Assembly (NCBI GenBank): GCA_964645915.1
Contig: CAZYDH010000015.1
Location: 1-38,413 of the forward strand
DNA from: JACNKV01 sp964645915
Lineage (GTDB): Bacteria; Fidelibacterota; Marinisomatia; Marinisomatales; JACNKV01
DNA length: 38,413 bases
Direction of reading: 5' to 3'
Below, in pieces: positions 26,227 through 33,839 of the stretch. Positions within the stretch are counted from its first letter, which is position 1, and every line of letters begins with the position of its first letter. The position numbers and the translations under genes were made by a program. The notes under the pieces were generated by a model, which was not told where the DNA came from, ran no database searches, and was given only the letters and a program-made list of their open reading frames with translations.

Positions 26227-27162
26227 ATGGCAAGAAAAAAAATTGCGTTGATTGGTGGAGGGCAAATTGGTGGCAACCTCGCATTGATTGCCGCTCAGAA
26301 AGAACTTGGCGATGTCGTCATTCTAGATATCCCAAAAGCTGAAGGAATGACAAAAGGAAAAGCATTAGACATCATGCAGTTAAGACCGCATGACGGATAC
26401 GACGTTAATCTATCCGGCACATCAGATTATGAAGATATTGCAGGTGCTGATGTTGTTATCATCACCGCAGGAATTCCCCGTAAACCCGGTATGGATCGTG
26501 AAGATCTGTTGAGTATCAACATAAAGATCATATCAGACGTTGCAGAAAATGTGAAGAAATACGCTCCGGACGCATTTGTAATCGTTGTATCTAATCCTTT
26601 GGATGCAATCGTTTATTCATTCTACAAAGTATCCGGTTTTGCGAAAAACAAAGTTATCGGAATGGCTGGTGCTTTGGATACCGGACGTTTTCGCACTTTC
26701 TTATCGATGGAAACCGGGTATTCCGTACAAGACATCCACTGTATGGTCTTAGGAGGTCATGGTGACACAATGGTTCCGATTATCAGAACAGCTAATGTAG
26801 CCGGAATTCCAATTACAGAACTCGTTCCTAAAGATCGGTTAGAAGCCATTGTTAAAAGAACGCGTGTAGCCGGTGGAGAAATCGTCAAATTATTCGGAAA
26901 TGGTTCGGCTTATTATGCTCCTGCACAATGTGCAATGGAAATGGCAGAAGCCTACATTCTAGATAAAAAACGTGTCATTCCAAGTGCTGCTTTATGCGAA
27001 GGTGAATATGGTATTGATGGACATTTTATAGGTGTCCCTGCTCTCATCGGATCCGGTGGGGTTGAAAAAGTAATTGAATTTGAACTCACCCCTGACGAAA
27101 AAGCCGCGTTAGAGAATACATATGAACATGTAAAAGAAACCGTAGCTGAAACCGGACTCTAA
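26227..27162 (+). CDS. mdh: Malate dehydrogenase (LDH-like type)
   Basis: A 311-aa NAD-dependent malate dehydrogenase interconverting malate and oxaloacetate. IALIGGGQIGGNLA is the NAD Rossmann motif. GIPRKPGMDREDL carries the Arg pair that selects malate over lactate. ALDTGRFR gives the catalytic Asp and the substrate Arg, and GGHGDTMVP the catalytic His. AAGGAG before the ATG is strong. It follows citrate synthase by 51 nt and ends the metabolic cluster at a clear terminator. Confidence 0.96.
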   Translation: MARKKIALIGGGQIGGNLALIAAQKELGDVVILDIPKAEGMTKGKALDIMQLRPHDGYDVNLSGTSDYEDIAGADVVIITAGIPRKPGMDREDLLSINIKIISDVAENVKKYAPDAFVIVVSNPLDAIVYSFYKVSGFAKNKVIGMAGALDTGRFRTFLSMETGYSVQDIHCMVLGGHGDTMVPIIRTANVAGIPITELVPKDRLEAIVKRTRVAGGEIVKLFGNGSAYYAPAQCAMEMAEAYILDKKRVIPSAALCEGEYGIDGHFIGVPALIGSGGVEKVIEFELTPDEKAALENTYEHVKETVAETGL

Positions 27163-27186
27163 ATTAACCAAACCATCCATTAAATT

Positions 27187-27210
27187 GATGATGATATAAA
27201 TCATCATCTT
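27187..27210 (+). repeat. Short perfect hairpin after mdh
   Basis: GATGATGAT (27187-27195) and ATCATCATC (27200-27208) pair over 9 bp around ATAA, followed by TTTCCC. It may assist the stronger terminator just downstream or stabilise the mRNA 3' end. Confidence 0.5.
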
Positions 27211-27221
27211 TCCCTTAACTC

Positions 27222-27259
27222 AATAAACCAGTTTTCATTTTGAAGACTGGTTTATTTTT
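27222..27259 (+). terminator. Intrinsic terminator of the gltA-mdh unit
   Basis: Arms at 27222-27236 and 27242-27256 form a 15-bp stem with a single T-G wobble. The loop is ATTTT, and the run of T continues to 27259. It separates mdh from the suf operon regulator. Confidence 0.85.
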
Positions 27260-27260
27260 C

Positions 27261-27312
27261 TTGCAGCCATATTAAAATACTGTTTAATTTAATCCGACCA
27301 TATTAGTCGGAT
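27261..27312 (+). promoter_or_regulatory. suf promoter region with IscR type-1-like operator
   Basis: A perfect inverted repeat ATCCGAC (27292-27298) / GTCGGAT (27306-27312) has a 7-nt AT-rich spacer, followed by ATG. The half-sites CCGAC and GTCGG, the 7-nt spacing and the trailing ATAT fit the E. coli IscR type-1 consensus at nearly every position. A TTTAAT at 27283-27288 with TTGCAG 16 nt upstream is a plausible promoter, placing the start of transcription inside the operator. No Shine-Dalgarno lies between operator and ATG, so the first gene may be leaderless. Confidence 0.75.
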
Positions 27313-27711
27313 ATGTTAAAACTTACACGAAAAGTAGAATATGCCTTAATCGCCTTGCGACATCTGCAAGGAGAAATTGAGTCCCGAGTTTCTTCAACAA
27401 AAGAAATATCGGAAACGTACAATATTCCGTTGGAACTATTGGCGAAGACTCTTCAGTTGATGGCTCGAAACGATATCATTGATGCAATTCACGGTCCACA
27501 TGGTGGCTACCGTATTAAAGCCGATTTTCAGACAATAAACATGACAGATTTTATTGAAATGATCGAAGGCCCTTTAGGACTAACTAATTGTCATTTTGAT
27601 ACGGAGTGCACTCAATCTGAAACCTGCAATATTAAACAACCTATTAATAAAGTAAATAATTCCATACGAGATATTTTTAACAAAATGACCTTGGCGGATA
27701 TTACCGGATAA
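27313..27711 (+). CDS. Rrf2 family Fe-S-responsive regulator (IscR/SufR-like)
   Basis: A 132-aa winged-helix repressor. The helix-turn-helix region covers about residues 1-70, with the family wing HGPHGGY. Cysteines 93, 99 and 105 form the C-X5-C-X5-C pattern used by IscR to bind a [2Fe-2S] cluster, at almost the same positions as in IscR (92, 98, 104). It is the first gene of the suf operon and its ATG abuts an IscR type-1-like operator, so autorepression by the cluster-loaded form is the natural reading. The next gene starts 18 nt downstream. Confidence 0.92.
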   Translation: MLKLTRKVEYALIALRHLQGEIESRVSSTKEISETYNIPLELLAKTLQLMARNDIIDAIHGPHGGYRIKADFQTINMTDFIEMIEGPLGLTNCHFDTECTQSETCNIKQPINKVNNSIRDIFNKMTLADITG

Positions 27712-27729
27712 AGTGAGGAAAATGAATCC

Positions 27730-28053
27730 ATGGACACCTTATTAAAAACTAAAATTATCGACACCTTAAAACAATGTTATGACCCAGAACTACCTATTGA
27801 TGTATGGAATCTTGGTCTAATCTATGATATTTCCTCTGAAAATAATTCCGAAGGGAATACGTCTGATATAAAAATTACCATGACCTTAACCACTCCAGGA
27901 TGCGGAATGGCACGGTATATTGCTCAAGATGTACAAACAAAAATTCAACGATTAGAAGAAGTTGGGCATGCTGAGGTTGAAATAACATTTGATCCAAGAT
28001 GGACACCTGAAATGGTCACAGATGAAGGCAAAGCAAAATTAGGGATCAAGTAA
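27730..28053 (+). CDS. DUF59/MIP18 family metal-sulfur cluster assembly factor
   Basis: A 107-aa DUF59 (MIP18-like) protein. The diagnostic parts are CYDPELPIDVWNLGLIYDI at the start, TMTLTTPGCGM with the conserved functional Cys, and the end FDPRWTPEMVTDEGKAKLG. Relatives take part in Fe-S carrier or maturation functions. A second, longer DUF59 protein is encoded later in the same operon. GTGAGG lies 10 nt upstream of the ATG. A nearer ATG at 27722 is in another frame and stops after seven codons. Confidence 0.92.
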   Translation: MDTLLKTKIIDTLKQCYDPELPIDVWNLGLIYDISSENNSEGNTSDIKITMTLTTPGCGMARYIAQDVQTKIQRLEEVGHAEVEITFDPRWTPEMVTDEGKAKLGIK

Positions 28054-28066
28054 CAGATTTATAGAT

Positions 28067-29512
28067 ATGAAGAATGAAAAACAGATTATCGATGAAGCGA
28101 TAAAGCAAGATTACAAATACGGTTTTGTTACCGATATTGATCAGGAAACAATTCCCCCCGGTCTAAATGAAGATGTAATTCGCCATATATCAGAGAAAAA
28201 ATTAGAACCAGATTGGTTGCTGGAATGGCGATTAAAAGCATATCGTCATTGGAAAAAGATCCAAGAGCCTGATTGGGCAAAAATCAACTACCCTCCTATC
28301 GACTATCAGGCAATCAGTTATTATTCAGCACCGAAAAAGAAAAAGCAGTTAAACAGTTTAGATGAAGTGGATCCTGAGTTACTGGATACATACAATAAAT
28401 TAGGCATTCCTCTTGAAGAACAGAAACTTCTCGCTGGAGTTGCAGTTGATGCAGTATTTGATAGTGTCTCAGTTGCCACTACCTTTAAAGAAGAGCTGGC
28501 TAAACACGGTGTGATTTTCTGTCCTTTTTCAAAAGCCGTGATTGACTACCCGGATTTAGTGAAAAAGTATTTAGGATCTGTTGTTCCGCCTTCTGATAAT
28601 TATTTTGCCGCATTAAACTCAGCTGTTTTTAGTGATGGTTCATTTGTATACATCCCTAAGGGTGTGCATTGCCCGATGGAATTATCTACCTATTTCAGGA
28701 TTAATGCAGCAAATACCGGGCAATTTGAACGAACATTGATCATTGCTGATGAAGGCAGTGATGTTAGCTATCTGGAAGGCTGTACGGCACCAATGCGGGA
28801 TGAAAACCAACTTCATGCTGCAATCGTTGAGTTAGTCGCTCACAAAGATGCTCATATTAAGTATTCCACCGTTCAAAATTGGTATCCGGGAGATGAGAAT
28901 GGAAAAGGTGGTATCTATAATTTTGTGACAAAACGAGGAATCTGTAAGGGTGAAAATTCAAAGATTTCTTGGACTCAAGTTGAAACCGGATCAGCTATTA
29001 CGTGGAAATATCCCGGTGTGATCCTAAAAGGTGACAATTCAGTCGGTGAGTTCTATTCTGTTGCATTAACCAATAATTGCCAGCAAGCCGATACCGGAAC
29101 AAAAATGATCCACATCGGAAAAGATACTAAAAGTACAATTATCTCAAAAGGTATTTCTGCGGGCAAAGGCCAACAAACATACCGAGGATTAGTGCAAATT
29201 AATAAAAACGCAGATAACGCTCGTAACTTTTCTCAATGTGATTCAATTTTAATCGGAGATAAATGCGGTGCTCATACATTTCCATATATAGACGTTCGAA
29301 ATCCATCTGCTCAAATGGAACATGAAGCGACCACCTCCAATATTGGAGAAGATCAAATATTTTACTGTAATCAACGTGGACTTTCTTCTGAAGATGCTGT
29401 TTCAATGATCGTGAATGGTTTCTGTAAAGAAGTATTTGCAGAGCTTCCAATGGAGTTTGCCGTTGAAGCGACTAAACTAATGGAAGTCAGTCTTGAAGGA
29501 AGTGTTGGATAA
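28067..29512 (+). CDS. sufB: Fe-S cluster assembly scaffold SufB
   Basis: A 481-aa SufB, the scaffold subunit of the SufBCD complex. The beta-helix core is full length. Conserved landmarks include GVHCPMELSTYFRIN, SYLEGCTAPM, NFSQCDS with the sulfur-accepting Cys of the family, CGAHTFPY, and QMEHEATTS with the Glu/His used in cluster assembly. It is followed by sufC after 11 nt. No strong ribosome-binding site precedes the ATG, so coupling to the DUF59 gene is likely. Confidence 0.96.
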   Translation: MKNEKQIIDEAIKQDYKYGFVTDIDQETIPPGLNEDVIRHISEKKLEPDWLLEWRLKAYRHWKKIQEPDWAKINYPPIDYQAISYYSAPKKKKQLNSLDEVDPELLDTYNKLGIPLEEQKLLAGVAVDAVFDSVSVATTFKEELAKHGVIFCPFSKAVIDYPDLVKKYLGSVVPPSDNYFAALNSAVFSDGSFVYIPKGVHCPMELSTYFRINAANTGQFERTLIIADEGSDVSYLEGCTAPMRDENQLHAAIVELVAHKDAHIKYSTVQNWYPGDENGKGGIYNFVTKRGICKGENSKISWTQVETGSAITWKYPGVILKGDNSVGEFYSVALTNNCQQADTGTKMIHIGKDTKSTIISKGISAGKGQQTYRGLVQINKNADNARNFSQCDSILIGDKCGAHTFPYIDVRNPSAQMEHEATTSNIGEDQIFYCNQRGLSSEDAVSMIVNGFCKEVFAELPMEFAVEATKLMEVSLEGSVG

Positions 29513-29523
29513 AAAAGGATAAT

Positions 29524-30267
29524 ATGATGTTAGAAATAAAAAATTTATATGCCGGAGTAGAAGATATCACGATTTTAAAAGGGATAAATCTAAAAGTCAA
29601 ACCGGGAGAACTACATGCCATAATGGGTAGAAATGGATCGGGAAAAAGTACATTAGCCAATATCATTTCCGGTAAACCGGACTATGACGTTATTAGCGGT
29701 GATATCCTGTTTAATGGAAAAAGTATTTTAGATATGGCACCCGAAGATAGAGCTCTCATCGGAATTTTTATGTCCTTCCAATATCCTGTTGTTATTCCCG
29801 GAGTTAACAATACATATTTTTTAAAAGCTGCTTTAAATGCAATCCGTAAACATCATGGCGAAGAAGAATTAGATGCCATTGATTTTCTTGCGTTAATCCG
29901 TGAAAAAATGAAACTTGTAGAAATGGATGAAAAATATCTCCAACGTGCCGTGAACGACGGTTTTTCTGGAGGAGAAAAGAAACGAAATGAAATTTTACAA
30001 ATGGTCACATTAGAACCAACTCTATCCATCCTTGATGAGACTGATTCAGGATTGGATATCGACGCATTAAAGATTGTTGCTGATGGTGTTAATAATTATC
30101 GCAATTCAGAACGATCATTTGTAGTCATTACTCATTATCAACGTCTTCTCAAATACATTGTTCCTGATTTTGTTCATGTTTTAATTGACGGTAAAATTGT
30201 TAAATCCGGTGGTAAAGAACTTGCATTGACCCTCGAAGAAAAAGGGTATACTTGGTTGGAAGGCTAA
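29524..30267 (+). CDS. sufC: Fe-S cluster assembly ATPase SufC
   Basis: A 247-aa ABC ATPase that drives conformational change of SufBD. Walker A is GRNGSGKSTL (about residues 35-44), the signature is GFSGGEKKRNEILQ and Walker B is LSILDETDSGLDID, the last two in the exact SufC form. AAAAAGGAT precedes the ATG; a second in-frame ATG follows immediately. sufD begins 3 nt after its stop. Confidence 0.97.
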   Translation: MMLEIKNLYAGVEDITILKGINLKVKPGELHAIMGRNGSGKSTLANIISGKPDYDVISGDILFNGKSILDMAPEDRALIGIFMSFQYPVVIPGVNNTYFLKAALNAIRKHHGEEELDAIDFLALIREKMKLVEMDEKYLQRAVNDGFSGGEKKRNEILQMVTLEPTLSILDETDSGLDIDALKIVADGVNNYRNSERSFVVITHYQRLLKYIVPDFVHVLIDGKIVKSGGKELALTLEEKGYTWLEG

Positions 30268-30270
30268 TCA

Positions 30271-31524
30271 ATGAAACAATTACAATCACTGTATGACGAC
30301 TTGACTACTCGACTTCCGGACAGACCTCAACCAAACTGCCGGAAAGCATTTGATATCCTCCAGAAAAAAGGTTTTCCAACAAAAAAGTGGGAAAATTGGC
30401 GATTCACAGATCTATCTCAATTACATAAGCAAAATTGGAGACTTTCTTCATCTACAGACAATCCAACTGACGTTTTGATAAATGATGATCTAAAATTATT
30501 ATCTCCCTATTCTGTCATTTTTATCAATGGTCACTATCAACCAGAGTTATCATCCCTTCCATCAAGTGTAGACATCCTCACTCTTGCTGATTACTTTAAG
30601 AAATACACATCATCTACATTATATAATGAGTCGGTCGATGATAATCCATATTACTTATTAAATACTGCTTTATCCGATAGTGGAATTGCTGTTATAATTC
30701 CATCGGATGAAAAACCCGATCATCCGATTGTTATTCACTATTTAAAAACCGAACTTTCAGATCCACTTATGTTTCAGCCGAGAACAATAATTCATTCCGG
30801 TCAAGGAAGCAAAGCAACGATTATTGAGAATCATCATTCTGACGATACTGCTAAATATTTTTCGAATAATGTTACAGAGATAAGCGTAGATAATGATGGA
30901 GATCTCACATATATCTCTCTTCAAAATGAATCTAAACACGCCTATGATATCCATTCGATATACACAAGTCAGAAAGCTAATTCTAATTTAACAACGGGTA
31001 TTTTTAACTTTAATGGACTTCTCAGTCGTAAACAAATACAGGCGGAGTTAAAAGGAGAAGGGGCAAATCTAAATTTATTTGGACTAAATGCAGCTCATCT
31101 AAACCAATTACTCGATGTGCATTCCGTCGTAAAACATCAAAAACCAAATTGCACAAGCGACCAGTTATTTAAATATATTCTCAAAGATCAATCAAAAGGT
31201 GTGTTTAAGGGAAAAGTAATTGTTGAAGAAGATGCACAAAAAACGGATGCACGTCAGTCAAATAAGAGTTTAATTCTATCGGATCATGCTCGTATGAATT
31301 CTGATCCCCAACTTGAGATCTATACCGATGATGTTAAATGCTCTCATGGATCTACGACCGGATCATTGGATGAAGAAGCGATCTTCTATCTTCAATCACG
31401 AGGTTTAGATAAACCATCTGCTAAAATGCTTTTGATCGATGGTTTTGCAAAAGAAGTGATACAGAATATTCCTGATCAACAAATTAAAAAATATATATTA
31501 AACAAACTTAACTACTCTCAATAA
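30271..31524 (+). CDS. sufD: Fe-S cluster assembly protein SufD
   Basis: A 417-aa SufD, the SufB paralogue that completes the SufBC2D scaffold. The N-terminus is poorly conserved (KKWENWRFTDLSQL is recognisable). The C-terminal beta-helix end is clear: KTDARQSNKSLILSDHARMN, then CSHGSTTGSLDEEAIFYLQSRG and LIDGFAKEVI. Position and length match the family. Confidence 0.94.
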   Translation: MKQLQSLYDDLTTRLPDRPQPNCRKAFDILQKKGFPTKKWENWRFTDLSQLHKQNWRLSSSTDNPTDVLINDDLKLLSPYSVIFINGHYQPELSSLPSSVDILTLADYFKKYTSSTLYNESVDDNPYYLLNTALSDSGIAVIIPSDEKPDHPIVIHYLKTELSDPLMFQPRTIIHSGQGSKATIIENHHSDDTAKYFSNNVTEISVDNDGDLTYISLQNESKHAYDIHSIYTSQKANSNLTTGIFNFNGLLSRKQIQAELKGEGANLNLFGLNAAHLNQLLDVHSVVKHQKPNCTSDQLFKYILKDQSKGVFKGKVIVEEDAQKTDARQSNKSLILSDHARMNSDPQLEIYTDDVKCSHGSTTGSLDEEAIFYLQSRGLDKPSAKMLLIDGFAKEVIQNIPDQQIKKYILNKLNYSQ

Positions 31525-31529
31525 AACAT

Positions 31530-31973
31530 ATGGATGATTTCAGAGATTTATATCAACAGGTGATCTTAGATCACAATCAAAATCCCAGGCATTTTCATAA
31601 AATGGAAAACGCGACACATAAAGGTGATGGGCATAATCCACTCTGTGGGGATCAAATAACTTTATATCTTCATTTGAAAGATGATGTTATTGAAGATGTT
31701 AGTTTTGAAGGTTCAGGCTGTGCAATATCAAAAGCCTCCTCTTCACTTCTAACAACGGTAATGATCGGAAAAACAAAAGAAGAAGCCCTGAACATTTTTG
31801 ATGAATACCAAAAATTGATAACCACCGGAGAAGGAGATCCAAACATCCTTGGCAAACTAGCCGTGATGAGTGGTGTTCATAAATTTCCGGCTCGGGTAAA
31901 ATGTGCGATTTTATCCTGGCATACTTTAAAAAACGCGATTGAAGAATACTCTGAAACCACGGTAACCGAATAA
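31530..31973 (+). CDS. sufU: Fe-S cluster assembly protein SufU
   Basis: A 147-aa SufU-type protein. It has the DLYQQVILDHNQNPRHF start and the GDGHNPLCGDQ motif, with ligands C39 and D41. GSGCAIS supplies C64 and RVKCAILSW C125. In Gram-positive bacteria SufU binds zinc and accepts sulfur from SufS; its presence beside sufS suggests the same transfer role here. The gap to sufD is 5 nt. Confidence 0.95.
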   Translation: MDDFRDLYQQVILDHNQNPRHFHKMENATHKGDGHNPLCGDQITLYLHLKDDVIEDVSFEGSGCAISKASSSLLTTVMIGKTKEEALNIFDEYQKLITTGEGDPNILGKLAVMSGVHKFPARVKCAILSWHTLKNAIEEYSETTVTE

Positions 31974-31994
31974 CTAAAAATTCCGGATAAATAA

Positions 31995-32546
31995 ATGACA
32001 CAATCTGACATGATAAAAATATTACGAAACGTCAATGCTTATGCAGTTCCATCTGGCGAATCCATCGTATTAAAAAAAGGTGAGTTAGTGCGAATAACAC
32101 AAGCATTAGGTGGCTCCTACACTCTGAGTATCCATGGAAATCTTGTACAGATTGCCGGAGAAGATGCAGATGCCATCGGTAGAGAACCACAGAGAACTCA
32201 ATTTGACGATCCTTCTCAATTTGATCGTCCGGTAACAAAAGATCTGGTTATGGACCAATTAAAAGCATGTTATGATCCGGAGATTCCTGTGAATATTGTT
32301 GATTTAGGACTCATCTATGATTGTAAACTCGATCAAGATAAAGAAATCAATAAAATGAATATCTCCATTAAAATGACCCTTACGGCTCCTGGATGTGGGA
32401 TGGGTGGAGTCATCGCGGCAGATGCAGAGCGAAAAATTAGGGCTATTTCCGGAGTGAATAATGTCGCAGTAGAATTGGTTTGGGAACCATTATGGAATCG
32501 TGATATGATGACGGAAGCCGCCCGTCTCCAACTTGGACTTTTTTAA
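31995..32546 (+). CDS. sufT: SufT-type DUF59 protein with N-terminal extension
   Basis: A 183-aa protein matching the longer SufT family. An N-terminal region (about 1-80) contains SGESIVLKKGELVRITQALGGSYTL. A DUF59 domain follows with CYDPEIPVNIVDLGLIYDC, TAPGCGM carrying the conserved Cys, and LVWEPLWNRDMMTEAARLQLG. It is a probable Fe-S maturation factor. It ends 1 nt before the sufS ATG. It is the second DUF59 protein of the operon; the first (27730) lacks the extension. Confidence 0.93.
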   Translation: MTQSDMIKILRNVNAYAVPSGESIVLKKGELVRITQALGGSYTLSIHGNLVQIAGEDADAIGREPQRTQFDDPSQFDRPVTKDLVMDQLKACYDPEIPVNIVDLGLIYDCKLDQDKEINKMNISIKMTLTAPGCGMGGVIAADAERKIRAISGVNNVAVELVWEPLWNRDMMTEAARLQLGLF

Positions 32547-32547
32547 T

Positions 32548-33759
32548 ATGGAAATTACTCGAATATCTGACTTTCCTATTTTATCAAGCACAAATCGAGG
32601 GAAACCACTTATTTACCTCGACAGTGCTGCAACCACTCAAAAACCAAAACAGGTTATCGAAGCTATTGAATCATATTATCAAACCTCAAATGCCAATGTT
32701 CATCGAGGAATTTATGAATTAAGTGAACGAGCAACGGATGCGTATGAAAAAGTGCGATCAACTATTGCAGACTTTATAAACGCTAAAGATAAACGATCTA
32801 TTATATTTACAAGCGGAACGACAGAATCCATTAATTTGGTTGCCTATGCCTGGGGAAGACAACATTTAAAGCCGGGAAATGAAATATTGATCTCTGAGAT
32901 GGAGCACCATAGTAATATCATTCCTTGGCAGCTCATAGCTAAAGATACCGGCGCAACCCTTCGATATATCCCAATTTTAGAAAATGGTCAACTCGATCTA
33001 AGTTCTCCTGAAAAATATTTTACTAAAAACACAAAGATTGTCAGCATTATCCATCAATCAAATGTATTTGGAACAATCAATCCCATTAAAGATATTATTC
33101 AATACGCAAAATCTGTTGGAGCTTTAACGATGATCGATGCTGCCCAAAGCCTTCCGCATTCGTCTATAGACGTTCAAGAGATTGATTGTGATTTTCTTGC
33201 ATTCTCCGGACATAAAATGTTAGGTCCCACCGGTGTAGGAGTTCTCTACGGCAAACCGGAAGTATTAGAAAATATGAACCCCTTTTTAGGCGGTGGTGAA
33301 ATGATCAATTTTGTTTCAATGGAATCGGCTACCTGGAATGAAATACCTCATAAATTTGAAGCAGGCACACCCAAAATTGCTCAAGTTGTCGGATTAGGAG
33401 CGGCTATTGATTATCTTAATACCATTGGCATGGGTCTTGTCCATACCCACGGTCAAAACCTGCTATGCTATGCAATGAACAAATTGTCTTCCATTCAAGG
33501 ATTGACTATTTATGGTGACTCAAATCCACGTGGTGCAGTAATCAGTTTTTATGTCGAGAATGTTCATCCGCATGATTTAGCTCAGTTCTTAGATCAAGAT
33601 GGAATTGCAATTCGTGCAGGACACCATTGTGCACAACCGATTATGACTAAGTTAGGGGTCAGTTCAACAGCACGGGCAAGTTTTTATATTTATAATACCA
33701 AAAAAGACGTAGATGCATTATATGACAGCATCGTTAAAACCATTGAAATATTTTCATAA
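32548..33759 (+). CDS. sufS: Cysteine desulfurase SufS
   Basis: A 403-aa class-II PLP cysteine desulfurase that mobilises sulfur from cysteine. The N-terminal YLDSAATTQKP and the FTSGTTESINLVAY region are typical. The PLP lysine is K223 (FSGHKMLGPTGVG) and the catalytic cysteine is C361 in IRAGHHCAQP, the group-II form. The ATG at 32548 directly follows the sufT stop; an upstream TTG start (32533) would overlap sufT and adds five residues unlike the family. Last gene of the suf operon. Confidence 0.96.
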   Translation: MEITRISDFPILSSTNRGKPLIYLDSAATTQKPKQVIEAIESYYQTSNANVHRGIYELSERATDAYEKVRSTIADFINAKDKRSIIFTSGTTESINLVAYAWGRQHLKPGNEILISEMEHHSNIIPWQLIAKDTGATLRYIPILENGQLDLSSPEKYFTKNTKIVSIIHQSNVFGTINPIKDIIQYAKSVGALTMIDAAQSLPHSSIDVQEIDCDFLAFSGHKMLGPTGVGVLYGKPEVLENMNPFLGGGEMINFVSMESATWNEIPHKFEAGTPKIAQVVGLGAAIDYLNTIGMGLVHTHGQNLLCYAMNKLSSIQGLTIYGDSNPRGAVISFYVENVHPHDLAQFLDQDGIAIRAGHHCAQPIMTKLGVSSTARASFYIYNTKKDVDALYDSIVKTIEIFS

Positions 33760-33839
33760 AACAACTCAAATAACCGATCGACCGATTTACAAGGAAGATT
33801 AATTTGAACATTCTTAATGGGTAATTCGTAATTTCAGCT

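Noticed and set aside
32533..32547. TTG start for sufS
   Set aside because: It overlaps the end of sufT and adds residues unlike SufS; the ATG at 32548 is adjacent to the sufT stop.
33776..33789. ACCGATCGACCGAT direct repeat upstream of the Lpt gene as a second IscR site
   Set aside because: It is a tandem repeat and not an inverted repeat, and lacks the GAC-N7-GTC pattern.
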